Positions 42,485-51,912 are shown, counted from the first letter of the stretch. The stretch is DNA of 64,000 bases from Trujillonella endophytica (GCF_900110555.1 NZ_FOEE01000001.1:62001-126000); one strand, 5' to 3'. A program made the numbers and translations. Notes: generated from the sequence alone by a model not told the origin.

Positions 42485-44569
42485 TCAGGCGGGGAGGCTG
42501 GCCACGCCCTCCGGCAGGAAGCGCGAGCCGGTGACCCGCTCGGACACCCCGGCGCGGTCCAGGTAGGCGGAGATGCCGCCCAGCCAGAACGGCCAGCCGG
42601 CGCCGAGGATCATGGCCAGGTCGATGTCCTGCACCGCCTGCACGACGCCCTCGTCCAGCATCAGCCGGATCTCCTGCGCCGTCGCGTCGAGCGCCCGCTC
42701 GCGCACCTGCTCCTCGGTGAGCGGGGAATCGCCGGCATCGATGCCCGCGAGCTCGGGGTCGACGACGCCGGGCTCGCTGAACACGCTGCTCTTGCCCAGC
42801 TCGACCATCCTGCGCAGCCCGTCGGCGACCCGGAACCGGTCGGGGAAGGCCTCGTGCATCCGCTCGGCCACGTGCAGCGCCACGGGCGGGCCGACGAGCG
42901 TGAGCAGCTCGAACGGCGTCATCGGCAGGCCCAGTGGATCCAGCGCCCGCTCGGCCACGGCGATCGGGGTGCCCTGCTCCACCGACGCGATGACGTCGCC
43001 GAGGAACCGGGTGAGCAGCCGGTTGACCACGAACGCCGGGGCGTCGGCCACGAGCACGCAGCTCTTCTTCAGAGCCTTGCCGACGGCGAAGGCGGTTGCC
43101 AGCGAGGCGTCGTCGGTCCGCTCGGCACGCACGACCTCGAGCAGGGGGAGGACGGCGACGGGGTTGAAGAAGTGCAGGCCGACGACCCGCTCCGGGTGCT
43201 CCAGCTTCGAGGCCATCTCGGTGATCGACAGCGCCGACGTGTTGGTCGCCAGCACGCACTCCGGCGACACGATCGCCTCGAGCTCGGCGAACACCTGCTG
43301 CTTGACCGACATCTCCTCGAAGACGGCCTCGATGACGAGGTCGGCGTCGGCGAAGACGTCCTTGGACAGCGAGCCGGTCACCAGGCCCTTGAGCTGGTTG
43401 AGCCGGTCGGGGCTCAGCCGGCCGCGCTGGGCCAGCTTGTCCAGCTCGCCGTGCACGTAGGCCACGCCCTTGTCGACGCGGGCCTGGTCGATGTCGGTGA
43501 GCACGACCGGCACCGTGAGCTGGCGGACGAAAAGCATCGCCAGCTGGCTGGCCATGAGCCCGGCGCCGACGACGCCGACCTTGGTGACCTTGCGGGCCAG
43601 TGACCTGTCCGGCGCGCCGGCCGGCCGCTTGGCCCGCTTGTTGACCAGGTCGAACGAGTACAGCGAGGCCCGCAGCGGGTCGCTCATCAGCAGCTCGGTG
43701 AGCGCGTCGTCCTCGGCGGCGGTGCCCGCGGTGAAGGCCTCGCCGTCGACGCCGTGGCGAGCCAGGTCGAGCAGGTCGACCGATCGGACGGCGCCGGGGG
43801 AGGCGTTGCGGGTGCGCCCGGCGACGATCCCGCGGGCCCGCTCGATGGCGGCATCCCAGGCCGACCGGTCGATCTCCGGGCGGTCGACCGTCACGGACCC
43901 GGAGAGCACGCCCACGGCCCACTCCAGCGAGCGCTCCAGGAAGTCGGCCGGCTCGAACAGCGCGTCGGCGATGCCCAGCGTCGCGGCCTTCGGCCCGGAG
44001 GTGACCTTGTTCTGCGCGAGCGCGTTCTCGACGACGACCGTGACGGCGGGGTCGATGCCGATCAGGTTGGGCAGCAGCTGCGTTCCTCCCCAGCCGGGGA
44101 CCAGCCCGAGGAAGACCTCCGGGAAGGCGACGGCGGCACCGCTGCTGATCGTCCGGTAGTGGCAGTGCAGCGCCAGCTCCAGGCCACCGCCCAGCGCGAC
44201 GCCGTTGACGAAGGCGAAGGTCGGGATCGCCGAGTCCTTCAGCCGCCGGAACACCCGGTGCCCGGTCTCGGCGATGTCCCGCGCCGTCGCCTCGTCGGTG
44301 ATCGACGGGACGCCGGAGAGGTCCGCGCCCACGGCGAAGATGAACGGCTTGCCGGTGACGGCGACGGCCGCCGGGGCCGGCGTGCGGGCGGCGACCTCGT
44401 CGAGGGCGGCGTCCAGGGAGGCCAGCCCACCCGGGCCGAAGGTCGAGGGCCGGGTGTGGTCGTGGCCGTTGTCCAGGGTGATCAGCGCGATCTCCCCGGC
44501 CAGGCCCGGATAGGTCAGGAACCGGACCAGGGCCCGGGTGACGACCTCGTTCTCGAAGACCGCGGTCAC
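42485..44569 (-). CDS. fadB: Fatty-acid oxidation complex alpha subunit (enoyl-CoA hydratase / 3-hydroxyacyl-CoA dehydrogenase)
   Basis: A 694-aa multifunctional protein. Residues ~10-250 are a crotonase domain (oxyanion loop FAVGADLSGV, catalytic Glu region FPEVFLGLVPGWGGTQLLP). About 335-515 is the NAD-binding 3-hydroxyacyl-CoA dehydrogenase domain (VGVVGAGLMASQLA; catalytic His in GLHFFNPV), followed by two C-terminal HAD domains. It hydrates and oxidises acyl-CoA intermediates, passing 3-ketoacyl-CoA to the coupled thiolase. GTG 44569 overlaps the thiolase stop (GTGA); the open frame continuing upstream is inside the thiolase gene. Second gene of the operon. Confidence 0.9.
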   Translation of the reverse strand: MTAVFENEVVTRALVRFLTYPGLAGEIALITLDNGHDHTRPSTFGPGGLASLDAALDEVAARTPAPAAVAVTGKPFIFAVGADLSGVPSITDEATARDIAETGHRVFRRLKDSAIPTFAFVNGVALGGGLELALHCHYRTISSGAAVAFPEVFLGLVPGWGGTQLLPNLIGIDPAVTVVVENALAQNKVTSGPKAATLGIADALFEPADFLERSLEWAVGVLSGSVTVDRPEIDRSAWDAAIERARGIVAGRTRNASPGAVRSVDLLDLARHGVDGEAFTAGTAAEDDALTELLMSDPLRASLYSFDLVNKRAKRPAGAPDRSLARKVTKVGVVGAGLMASQLAMLFVRQLTVPVVLTDIDQARVDKGVAYVHGELDKLAQRGRLSPDRLNQLKGLVTGSLSKDVFADADLVIEAVFEEMSVKQQVFAELEAIVSPECVLATNTSALSITEMASKLEHPERVVGLHFFNPVAVLPLLEVVRAERTDDASLATAFAVGKALKKSCVLVADAPAFVVNRLLTRFLGDVIASVEQGTPIAVAERALDPLGLPMTPFELLTLVGPPVALHVAERMHEAFPDRFRVADGLRRMVELGKSSVFSEPGVVDPELAGIDAGDSPLTEEQVRERALDATAQEIRLMLDEGVVQAVQDIDLAMILGAGWPFWLGGISAYLDRAGVSERVTGSRFLPEGVASLPA

Positions 44570-45771
44570 TTGTCGGCCCCTTCCCAGTTCGGGTTCTCCC
44601 AGATGACGGTGGCGCCCATGCCGAGCCCCACGCACATCGCGGTCAGGCCGTAGCGGACGTCGGGGCGCTCGGCGAACTGCCGCGACAGCTGGGTCATCAG
44701 GCGGACGCCGGAGGAGGCCAGCGGGTGGCCGACGGCGATGGCGCCGCCCCACGGGTTGACCCGGTCGTCGTCGTCGGCGATGCCGAAGTGGTCGAGGAAG
44801 GCCAGCACCTGGATGGCGAAGGCCTCGTTCAGCTCGAACAGCCCGATGTCGTCGATGGACAGCCCGGTGCGGGCCAGCGCCCGCTCGGTGGAGGGCACCG
44901 GGCCGATGCCCATGACCTCGGGCTCGACGCCGACGAAGCCGTAGCCGACCAGGCGCATGCCGATGGGCAGGCCGAGCTCCTCGGCGACGTCCTCGGCGGC
45001 CAGCAGGCAGCCGGTCGCCCCGTCGTTGAGACCGGCGGCGTTGCCAGCGGTCACGTGGCCGTGCGGCCGGAACGGGGTCTTCAGGCCGCCCAGCTGCTCC
45101 AGGGTGGTGCCGGGCCGGGGCGGCTCGTCGACCGTGGCCAGCCCCCAGCCGCTCTCGGCCGACCGGGTGGCGACCGGCACGAGCTCCGGGCCGATCTGCC
45201 CGTTGGCGACGGCCTTGGCGTACTTCTGCTGGCTGGCCAGCGCGAAGGCGTCGGCGCGCTCCTTGGTCAGGTGCGGGAACCGGTCGTGCAGGTTCTCCGC
45301 GGTGGAGCCCATGACCAGCGCGGAGGGGTCGACGAGCTTCTCGCTGACGATCCGCGGGTTGGGGTCCACGCCCTCGCCCATGGGGTGGCGGCCCATGTGC
45401 TCGACGCCACCGGCGATGGCCACGTCGTAGGCGCCGAAGGCGATGCCGCTGGCGGTGGTGGTCACGGCGGTCATCGCGCCGGCGCACATGCGGTCGATGG
45501 AGTAGCCGGGCACCGACTTCGGCAGCCCGGCCAGGATGGCGGCCGTGCGGCCGAGGGTCAGCCCCTGGTCGCCGGTCTGGGTGGTCGCCGCGATGGCGAC
45601 CTCGTCGATGCGCTCGGGCGGCAGGGCCGGGTTGCGCCGGAGCAGCTCACGGATGACGCGGACGACGAGGTCGTCGGCGCGCGTCTCGGCGTAGATGCCC
45701 TTCGGGCCGGCCTTGCCGAAGGGGGTGCGCACGCCGTCGACGAAGACGACCTCGCGCAGGGAGCGGGACAT
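44566..45771 (-). CDS. fadA: Acetyl-CoA acyltransferase (thiolase)
   Basis: A 401-aa thiolase releasing acetyl-CoA in beta-oxidation. Active-site Cys in SIDRMCAGAMTA (about 96), Asn-Glu in ELNEAFAIQ, His in GGAIAVGHPLASSG, and second Cys in AMCVGLGMG near the end: all intact. ATG 45771 with GGAGG six bases upstream. First gene of the fadA-fadB operon; a palindromic operator overlies its -10 about 55-70 bp upstream, so it is probably repressed by a TetR-type regulator responding to acyl-CoA (not in this window). Confidence 0.92.
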   Translation of the reverse strand: MSRSLREVVFVDGVRTPFGKAGPKGIYAETRADDLVVRVIRELLRRNPALPPERIDEVAIAATTQTGDQGLTLGRTAAILAGLPKSVPGYSIDRMCAGAMTAVTTTASGIAFGAYDVAIAGGVEHMGRHPMGEGVDPNPRIVSEKLVDPSALVMGSTAENLHDRFPHLTKERADAFALASQQKYAKAVANGQIGPELVPVATRSAESGWGLATVDEPPRPGTTLEQLGGLKTPFRPHGHVTAGNAAGLNDGATGCLLAAEDVAEELGLPIGMRLVGYGFVGVEPEVMGIGPVPSTERALARTGLSIDDIGLFELNEAFAIQVLAFLDHFGIADDDDRVNPWGGAIAVGHPLASSGVRLMTQLSRQFAERPDVRYGLTAMCVGLGMGATVIWENPNWEGADK

Positions 45772-45823
45772 GGGACCTCCGCAGCAGTTCGGGATCCACC
45801 CGATATCCGGATGGACACCGACT

Positions 45824-45841
45824 AAGTTACCCGCCGGTAAC
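45824..45841. promoter_or_regulatory. TetR-type operator overlapping the fadA promoter
   Basis: GTTACC-N4-GGTAAC (45826-45841) is a perfect 6-bp palindrome. On the minus strand the -10 TAACTT (45829-45824) overlaps its proximal arm, a classical repressor position. The -35 is weak. Form and context (beta-oxidation genes) suggest a FadR/KstR-like TetR repressor. Confidence 0.6.
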
Positions 45842-45870
45842 CGTCGGGGCCAGCCGCGCCCTGGGGCGTC

Positions 45871-46332
45871 TCACCACGACGGGCGGAGCGGTCCCGGGAG
45901 GGCCAGGGAGGCGAGCGCGGCCTCCAGTGCCGCGAAGGCCTCGGCGCCCAGTCGCGCGCGCCAGTCCGCCACCGCGTCGGCGGCCGCCTCCTCCGCCGCC
46001 ACGGTGCAGGCCTGCCCCCGCGGGGTCAGCCGGAGCAGCCGGGCGCGCGCGTCGCGGGGGTCGGGCTCCCGGGTCACGTAGCCGCGGTCCACGAGGGCCG
46101 TGACCAGTTCGGCGGCGGACTGCTTCGTGACGCCGAGGTGGGCGGCGACGTCCGACGTCGTCGCGTGGCCGGCGGCGATCCGGACGAAGGCGAAGCCGTG
46201 CGCCGGCCGGACGTCGGGGAACCCGCGGGCGGCGACCCCGTCCTGGACGGTGTCGATCAGCTCCGCGGCCAGGCGGAGGACGGCTGCGGCGGTGGTCCAG
46301 TCGGTCGGGCGCACGCGAGCAGCTTGACACAT
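45871..46332 (-). CDS. MarR-family transcriptional regulator
   Basis: A 153-aa winged-helix protein: helices LRLAAELIDTVQDGVAARG, recognition region TTSDVAAHLGVTKQSAAELVTALVDRGYV (about 66-94), wing REPDPRDARARLLRLTPRG. It is divergent from a small cupin gene, and two palindromic repeats lie in the 54-bp gap, so it likely represses itself and the cupin. ATG 46332 (MCQAARVRP) or a GTG six codons later are possible starts. Ligand unknown. Confidence 0.85.
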   Translation of the reverse strand: MCQAARVRPTDWTTAAAVLRLAAELIDTVQDGVAARGFPDVRPAHGFAFVRIAAGHATTSDVAAHLGVTKQSAAELVTALVDRGYVTREPDPRDARARLLRLTPRGQACTVAAEEAAADAVADWRARLGAEAFAALEAALASLALPGPLRPSW

Positions 46333-46334
46333 CC

Positions 46335-46371
46335 GGACAGGAAACCTGACGATCTGGACAGGATTCCTGAC
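46335..46371. promoter_or_regulatory. Twin MarR-type operators in the marR-cupin intergenic region
   Basis: GGACAGGAAACCTGAC (46335-46350) and GGACAGGATTCCTGAC (46356-46371) are near-identical, 21 bp apart (two helical turns). Each contains a palindrome CAGG-N3-CCTG. A TTGACA at 46324-46329 with GACGAT 18 bp downstream would form the cupin promoter, so both operators sit in or just after it. Confidence 0.7.
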
Positions 46372-46386
46372 CACCTGGAGGTAGTG

Positions 46387-46758
46387 ATGTCCGTCGTCCG
46401 CGCCGATCGGGCCGTGCTGTTCGAGGCGCACGGCAGCCGGTTCCACTCCTACGTCGCGCCCTCGCGCGGCAGCCGGCAGCTGTGCGCCTGGCGGCTGGAG
46501 GTCCCCGCCGGACTGCGCGGCGTGCCGCACCGACCGACCCGGGAGGAGGTGCTGCTGGTGCTGACGGGCGAGCTCACCGCCACGGTGGACGGGTCGCCCG
46601 CCACGCTCGGGCCGGGGGACGTGCTCGTGGTCCCGGCGGGGTCGGAGTTCGCGGTCGACGCCGGGCCGGTGGGGTGCACCGCCTGGGTGACGACGTCGCC
46701 GGGCCTGGAGGCGGTGCTCCCGGACGGCACCCGGCTCGCCCCGCCCTGGGCGGCCTAG
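46387..46758 (+). CDS. Cupin-domain protein
   Basis: A 123-aa small cupin. The beta-barrel motif is VPHRPTREEVLLVLTGELTATVDG (about 46-69) followed by LGPGDVLVVPAGSEFAVDA. Only one clear His is in the usual metal position (HRP), so metal binding is uncertain. It may bind or sense a small aromatic ligand of the linked MarR protein; unproven. ATG 46387 with GGAGG nine bases upstream. Convergent with the RNase D gene. Confidence 0.8.
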   Translation: MSVVRADRAVLFEAHGSRFHSYVAPSRGSRQLCAWRLEVPAGLRGVPHRPTREEVLLVLTGELTATVDGSPATLGPGDVLVVPAGSEFAVDAGPVGCTAWVTTSPGLEAVLPDGTRLAPPWAA

Positions 46759-46798
46759 GGAGAGGGCGCCACGGGCGGGGTGTGTCCGGCGGGGTGTG

Positions 46799-48088
46799 TC
46801 AGGCGCGGGTGGCGGCGTCGGTGAGCAGGTCGCGGGTGAGCTCCACCTGCCACTCGCGGGCGCCACCGGCCCGGAGCGCGGTGGACACGGTCTCGACGTC
46901 GCGCGGCTCGGGCGGGCTCCACATCAACCGGCGGACCAGGTCGGGGGAGAGCACGTTCTCGACGGGGACGTCGTGCTTGGCCGACAGCTCGGCCAGCCCG
47001 GCCCGGGCCACCTGCAGCCGAGTCGCCGCCGCCGGGTCCCGGTCGGCCCAGCGGTTGACCGGCGGCGGGCCCTCACCGGGACGGCTGTGCGGGGGCAGCT
47101 CGGCCTCGGGCAGCGCCCGCCCGCGGGCCAGCGCGCCGAACCAGGTGCCGACGAGCCGGCGGTTGGCCCGGCCGCGGAACACCGGCAGCTCCAGCAGCGC
47201 GCCCTCGGTCTGCGGGTCGGCCTGCACGGCGGAGACCATCGCGGAGTCCGGCAGCACGCGGCCCGGTGCGATGTCCCGCTTGCGGGCGAGGTCGTCGCGG
47301 GCCTCCCACAGCGCGCGCAGCATGCCGAGCTGGCGGCGGCTGCGCAGCCCGTGCACCCCCGACGTCTTGCGCCAGGGGTCCTGCTTCGGCGCGGGCGGCC
47401 CGGCGGCGAGGATCGCCTCGAACTCCTGCCGCGCCCACTCGGTCTTGCCCTGCTCCTCGAGGAGGGCGGCCAGCGCGTCGCGCAGGTCGACGAGTACCTC
47501 GACGTCGAGCGCGGCGTAGACCAGCCACTCCTCGGGCAGCGGGCGGGTGCTCCAGTCGGCGGCGGAGTGGCCCTTCTGCAGCGAGAACCCCAGCAGGGAC
47601 TCCACGACGGCGCCCAGGCCGACCCGCGGGAGCCCGGCGAGGCGGGCGGCGAGCTCGGTGTCGAAGAGCCGGCTCGGGACCAGGCCGATCTCGGCGAGGC
47701 AGGGCAGGTCCTGGTTGGCCGCGTGCAGGACCCACTCGGCGTCGCCGATCGCCTCCTGGACCACCGACAGGTCGGGCAGGGGGACGGGGTCGATCATCCC
47801 GGTGCCGGCGCCGGCCCGGCGCAGCTGCACCAGGTAGGCGCGCTGCCCGTAGCGGTAGCCGGAGGCGCGCTCGGCGTCGACGGCGACCGGGCCGCTCCCG
47901 CTGCGCAGCGCCGCGGCGTACTCGACCAGCGCGGTGGAGGTCTCGACGACGGGGGTCAGCCCGTCCCGGGGGGCCAGCAGGGGGGTGGCCGGGGGGCCGG
48001 TCTCCTCCGCCGGTTCGGGCGACGGGCCGGGTGCGGTCTCCAGGGGTGCGGCGTGGGCGGGCTCGGTGTCCAGGGGCTCGGTGCTCAG
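46799..48088 (-). CDS. rnd: Ribonuclease D (HRDC domain), apparent CTG start
   Basis: About 429 aa. 3'-5' exonuclease domain: [24 protein letters not shown] (acidic pair in DAE), [28 protein letters not shown], and [12 protein letters not shown] (DEDD/Y-type). HRDC domains follow in the C-terminal half. It processes stable RNA. The first in-frame ATG/GTG/TTG is at 47830, inside the exonuclease core, which would delete the catalytic acidic pair. Homology continues upstream, and the only fitting start is CTG (48088-48086), seven bases after AAGGTGG, giving [16 protein letters not shown] on the minus strand about 45 bp further up is a -10 candidate. Confidence 0.8.
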   Translation of the reverse strand: MSTEPLDTEPAHAAPLETAPGPSPEPAEETGPPATPLLAPRDGLTPVVETSTALVEYAAALRSGSGPVAVDAERASGYRYGQRAYLVQLRRAGAGTGMIDPVPLPDLSVVQEAIGDAEWVLHAANQDLPCLAEIGLVPSRLFDTELAARLAGLPRVGLGAVVESLLGFSLQKGHSAADWSTRPLPEEWLVYAALDVEVLVDLRDALAALLEEQGKTEWARQEFEAILAAGPPAPKQDPWRKTSGVHGLRSRRQLGMLRALWEARDDLARKRDIAPGRVLPDSAMVSAVQADPQTEGALLELPVFRGRANRRLVGTWFGALARGRALPEAELPPHSRPGEGPPPVNRWADRDPAAATRLQVARAGLAELSAKHDVPVENVLSPDLVRRLMWSPPEPRDVETVSTALRAGGAREWQVELTRDLLTDAATRA

Positions 48089-48137
48089 GGCTGATCCACC
48101 TTCTCGCCCGTGTCGACAGTCTGTCCGGTCTCCGATG

Positions 48138-48776
48138 TTAGAGAGTCCTGCCCCCGGCCGGTCCGGTGGGACCCAGCAGGTGCACGCCGGGCGGCGGGAG
48201 GCCGGCCGCGTTGCCCAGGACCTCGAGCCAGGCGGCCAGGTGCCGGTCCAGGTCGGTGTCCTCGGCCGTCCACGAGGCGCGCATCTCCACGTCGACGCTG
48301 TGCTCGGGGCCGGCGAGGTCGCCGAACCGGGTCGAGGCGGTCCGGGTGACCGTGCCGCCGAGGGCGTGCCAGGTGGCGCCGGTCTCGGCCAGCGCGTCGG
48401 TGAGCCAGCTCCACGCGACCTCGGAGAACATCGCGTCGTCGACCATGTGCTCGTCGGTCTCGGCCGACAGGAACCCGACGCACCGCGTCGTGCCGGCCCA
48501 GGCCTCGTGCCCGGCCGGGTCGTGCAGCACGATGAACCGGCCGCTGGCGATCTCCTCCGGGTCCTCGTCGTCGGCGGCCTCCGGATCGCCGACGCGCGCG
48601 CTCACCGCGTGTGCCCACGGCGCGAGCCGCTGGGGTGCCGGGATCCGCTCGACGAGGATCTCCGGGCGCACGTGCAGACCGGTCAGGGCGGCGACCGCGG
48701 CGCGGAAGGACTCGGGCGGCTCGTCCCCGGTGCCCGCGCCGTCCGCCGGACGCGCGGCCAGGCTGCGTGGCTCCAC
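48138..48776 (-). CDS. DUF3000 protein
   Basis: A 212-aa actinobacterial protein of unknown function. Family blocks: [25 protein letters not shown] (about 22-46), [22 protein letters not shown] and [21 protein letters not shown]. Soluble, acidic. GTG 48776 is fixed by TACCCT (48788-48783, minus) exactly six bases upstream. Divergent from hemE and just upstream of rnd; in mycobacteria a homologue stands in the same place beside hemE. Confidence 0.88.
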   Translation of the reverse strand: MEPRSLAARPADGAGTGDEPPESFRAAVAALTGLHVRPEILVERIPAPQRLAPWAHAVSARVGDPEAADDEDPEEIASGRFIVLHDPAGHEAWAGTTRCVGFLSAETDEHMVDDAMFSEVAWSWLTDALAETGATWHALGGTVTRTASTRFGDLAGPEHSVDVEMRASWTAEDTDLDRHLAAWLEVLGNAAGLPPPGVHLLGPTGPAGGRTL

Positions 48777-48848
48777 GGTCGCAGGGTAGGTCCGAGCCCG
48801 GCCCCGCGTCGCCGACGCGCCGCACGACGTCTGGGAGGATCGCTGGCC

Positions 48849-49940
48849 GTGACCGTTCCTCCCGGCCCCACGGGTGCTCCTGACCCGTCGGCCGCCACCC
48901 CTGCCGACTCCGACCTGGTGCGCGCGGCCATGGGACTCCCGGTCCGCCGGACGCCGGTGTGGTTCATGCGCCAGGCCGGCCGATCGCTGCCCGAGTACCG
49001 GGCGCTGCGGGCCGGCACGAAGATGCTCGAGTCCTGCCAGGACCCCGACCTGGTCACCGAGATCACCCTGCAGCCGGTCCGCCGGCACGGGGTCGACGCG
49101 GCGATCCTCTTCTCCGACATCGTGCTGCCGCTCGTCGTGGCCGGCGTCGACATCGACATCAAGCCCGGGGTCGGCCCGGTGATCGCCTCGCCGATCCGGT
49201 CGGTGGCCGACGTCGACGCGCTGCCGGATCTCCAGGCCGGGCAGCTGGCGTTCCTGGAGACCGCCGTCCGCAGGCTGGTCGCCGAGCTGGGGGCGACCCC
49301 GCTCATCGGTTTCGCGGGCGCGCCGTTCACCCTCGCCACCTACCTCATCGAGGGCGGCCCCTCCAAGGAGCACGCCCGCACCAAGGCCTTCATGTACGCC
49401 GAGCCCGAGGCGTGGGGACGGCTCCTGGACAAGCTCGCCGTCTCGGCCGCCACGTTCCTGCGCACCCAGGTCGACGCCGGCGCCTCCGCGGTGCAGCTGT
49501 TCGACTCGTGGGCCGGGGTGCTCTCGGCCGCCGACTACGCGGAGCGGGTGCTGCCCTCCTCGCGGGCGGTGTTCGACGCCCTCGGCGACCGGGAGCGGGG
49601 CGTGCGGGACGTGCCGCGCATCCACTTCGGCGTCGCCACCGGCGAGCTGCTGCCCCTCATCGGCGACGCCGGTGCCGACGTCGTCGGCGTCGACTGGCGG
49701 GTGCCGCTGGACGAGGCGGTCCGCCGCATCGGGCCGGGCCGCTCGGTGCAGGGGAACCTCGACCCGGCGGTGCTGCTCGCCGACCGGGACACCGTCGAGC
49801 GGGAGGTCCGCCGGGTGGTCGAGCAGGGCCGGGCGGCCCGCGGGCACATCTTCAACCTCGGGCACGGCGTGCTGCCCGAGACCGACCCGGACGTGCTGAC
49901 CCGGGTGGTGGAGCTCGTCCACGGCCTGACGGAGCGCTGA
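48849..49940 (+). CDS. hemE: Uroporphyrinogen III decarboxylase
   Basis: A 363-aa cytosolic enzyme converting uroporphyrinogen III to coproporphyrinogen III. The conserved N-terminal [16 protein letters not shown] (about 38-53), [28 protein letters not shown], the catalytic Asp in AAILFSDI, and C-terminal [17 protein letters not shown] are all present. GTG 48849 with GGGAGG upstream. Four bases separate it from hemY, so they form an operon of the coproporphyrin-dependent heme route. Confidence 0.95.
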   Translation: MTVPPGPTGAPDPSAATPADSDLVRAAMGLPVRRTPVWFMRQAGRSLPEYRALRAGTKMLESCQDPDLVTEITLQPVRRHGVDAAILFSDIVLPLVVAGVDIDIKPGVGPVIASPIRSVADVDALPDLQAGQLAFLETAVRRLVAELGATPLIGFAGAPFTLATYLIEGGPSKEHARTKAFMYAEPEAWGRLLDKLAVSAATFLRTQVDAGASAVQLFDSWAGVLSAADYAERVLPSSRAVFDALGDRERGVRDVPRIHFGVATGELLPLIGDAGADVVGVDWRVPLDEAVRRIGPGRSVQGNLDPAVLLADRDTVEREVRRVVEQGRAARGHIFNLGHGVLPETDPDVLTRVVELVHGLTER

Positions 49941-49944
49941 CGTC

Positions 49945-51330
49945 GTGCGTCCTCGCCGCCTCGTCGTCGTCGGTGCCGGGATCGCCGGCCTGACCGCCGC
50001 GTTCGAGTGGCGCCGCCGGCGGCCGGACGACGAGATCGTCGTCCTCGAGGCGGGCGGCCGGATCGGCGGCAAGCTGCACCGGATCGAGCTGGCCGGGCAC
50101 TGGTACGACACCGGTCCCGAGGCGATGCTCGCGCGTGTGCCCGAGGCGGTGCGCCTGGTCGAGCGCCTGGGCCTGGCCGACCGGCTGGTGCGCCCGGCCA
50201 CGACGCAGGCCTCCGTCGTCCTCCCCGAGGGCCGGTTCCCGCTGCCCGCCGGCACCGTGCTCGGCGTGCCGGCGTCGGCCGAGGGGCTCGACGGCGTGCT
50301 CACCCCCGAGGGTGTCGCCCGGGTCGCCGCGGAGGCCGGGCTGCCGCCGCTGCGCCTGGACGGCGACGTGGCGGTCGGTCACCTCCTCCGCGACCGGCTC
50401 GGTGACGAGGTCGTCGACCGGCTGGTGGAGCCTCTCCTCGGCGGCGTGTACGCCGGCCGGGCCGACGAGCTGTCCCTGGCGGCCACCATGCCGCAGCTGG
50501 CCGCCCACCTGCCCGCGGCCGGCTCGGTCCTGGGCGCCGCGGCCGCCGCGCGCGACGCCGGGGCGCGCAGCCGCTTCGATGCCGACGCCCCCGTCTTCGT
50601 CACCGTCTCCGACGGCATCGGCTCGCTGCCCGCGGCGCTGGTCGCCGCCGCCCGCGCCGACGTCCGGCTGCACACGCCGGCGCACCGGCTCACCCGGACG
50701 CCCGGCGGGTTCGAGCTCTCGGTCGGGCCGGCCGCGGCCCCGGAGACGCTGACCGCCGACGCCGTCGTGGTCACCGCCCCCGCGCCCAAGGCCGCTCGGC
50801 TGCTCGCCGGCACCGCCCCCGGCGCCGTCGCGCCGCTGGAGGGCATCCCGTACGCCTCGATGGCGGTGGTGGCCATGGCGTTCCCCGCGCAGGAGGTCGC
50901 CGCCGGCTCCGGTCTGCTCGTCCCGCCGGTCACCGGCCGGCTGGTCAAGGGGGTCACGGTGTCGTCGGCGAAGTGGCCGCACCTGGCTCCCACGCCCGAC
51001 CGCCCCCACCTGCTGGTGCGGTCGTCGGTGGGCCGGTACCGCGCCGAGGCCGAGCTCCAGCGCGACGACGACGACCTGGCCGCCGCGGTGGTCGCCGACG
51101 TCGCGGACCTGCTGGGGCTCGACCGCCCCGAACCGGTCGCCACGCGCGTGGTCCGCTGGGGCGGCGGGCTGCCGCAGTACCTGGTGGGGCACGGGCAGCG
51201 GGTCGTCGCCATCCGGGCCGCGGTCGCCGAGGTGCCGGGGCTCGCGGTGGCCGGCGCGGCGTACGACGGCGTCGGGGTCCCGGCCTGCGTCCGCGACGCC
51301 GAGCGCGCCGTGGACCAGCTGCTGTCCTAG
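49945..51330 (+). CDS. hemY: Coproporphyrinogen III / protoporphyrinogen oxidase
   Basis: A 461-aa FAD enzyme. The N-terminal Rossmann motif VVVGAGIAGLTAAFEW (about 6-21) and GRIGGKLHRIELAGHWYDTGPEAML are typical; the C-terminal FAD-binding end reads LAVAGAAYDGVGVPACVRDAE. In actinobacteria this gene product oxidises coproporphyrinogen III to coproporphyrin III for the CpfC-ChdC route. GTG start, four bases after hemE stop. The expected next partner chdC is displaced to 54879 by accessory DNA. Confidence 0.92.
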   Translation: MRPRRLVVVGAGIAGLTAAFEWRRRRPDDEIVVLEAGGRIGGKLHRIELAGHWYDTGPEAMLARVPEAVRLVERLGLADRLVRPATTQASVVLPEGRFPLPAGTVLGVPASAEGLDGVLTPEGVARVAAEAGLPPLRLDGDVAVGHLLRDRLGDEVVDRLVEPLLGGVYAGRADELSLAATMPQLAAHLPAAGSVLGAAAAARDAGARSRFDADAPVFVTVSDGIGSLPAALVAAARADVRLHTPAHRLTRTPGGFELSVGPAAAPETLTADAVVVTAPAPKAARLLAGTAPGAVAPLEGIPYASMAVVAMAFPAQEVAAGSGLLVPPVTGRLVKGVTVSSAKWPHLAPTPDRPHLLVRSSVGRYRAEAELQRDDDDLAAAVVADVADLLGLDRPEPVATRVVRWGGGLPQYLVGHGQRVVAIRAAVAEVPGLAVAGAAYDGVGVPACVRDAERAVDQLLS

Positions 51331-51412
51331 CTCGACCTCGTGGCGTGGGGCCGACGGGGTCAGCCGCAGTCCGCGCGGTTCTCCACAGGACTCGGGGCGG
51401 CACGATGTCCGG

Positions 51413-51715
51413 GTGATGATCGCACTGGTCGACCCTCGCGACACGCGCTGGGAAGTGGAGTCCCCGGTCTACCGCGTCTACTTCTGGCACCGCCCGGCAG
51501 GCGAGCCTGCATCTGGCCAGGAGCAAATGATGTGGCACTGCCATGAGTGGCGGTTGACGGAAGCGGCTGACGTCCACGAGGTGCTCGCCTGGGCGAATGG
51601 TCCCGAGGGGCGCGGTCGCGTGTTCGAGCTGTTCGTCGAGGCGTCGCACAGTGACGGCCTCGCGTTGCTCCGACTGGCTGGCAGCACGTCCGACCGCGAG
51701 CGACGTAGGTGCTGA
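51413..51715 (+). CDS. Small conserved hypothetical protein
   Basis: A 100-aa protein; start WEVESPVYRVYFWHRP, then WRLTEAADVHEVLAWA and FELFVEASHSDGLALLRLAG. This pattern recurs in actinobacterial proteins of ~100 aa whose function is unknown to me. Codon use is slightly lower in GC than neighbours. CACGAT (51401-51406) lies six bases before GTG 51413, suggesting leaderless expression; an ATG one codon later is the alternative start. The last ~10 residues (STSDRERRRC) look atypical and may reflect a shifted end. Confidence 0.65.
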   Translation: MMIALVDPRDTRWEVESPVYRVYFWHRPAGEPASGQEQMMWHCHEWRLTEAADVHEVLAWANGPEGRGRVFELFVEASHSDGLALLRLAGSTSDRERRRC

Positions 51716-51912
51716 CCTCAGGCAGGCACGACCGTTGATCCACCGTGACGGGGCTGGCGAAACAGCTCGCCAGGGCCGATTCGCTCGCTGACCCTCGATC
51801 GTGTCCCTGAAGCCGCCTCGTGGGGGCCTGGAGCCGAAGGTCGATCCACAGGCTTGCCGGGCGCGCGCCTGTCCCCCGCGGCCGGGTCGCCGCGGGGTGA
51901 GGGTGCGTGTGG

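Noticed and set aside
42485-45487. A 1000-codon minus-strand frame joining the fadB-type protein to upstream sequence
   Set aside because: The first ~300 codons are the shadow of the thiolase gene; the GTGA overlap at 44566-44569 is the natural start.
46773-46801. Tandem GCGGGGTGTGTC repeat between the cupin and RNase D genes
   Set aside because: Only two 14-bp units in GC-rich spacer between convergent ends; too short to support a function.
48085-48825. A 246-codon minus-strand frame whose stop overlaps the RNase D CTG as CTGA
   Set aside because: It is the out-of-frame shadow of DUF3000, so the apparent stop-start coupling with the CTG is a coincidence.
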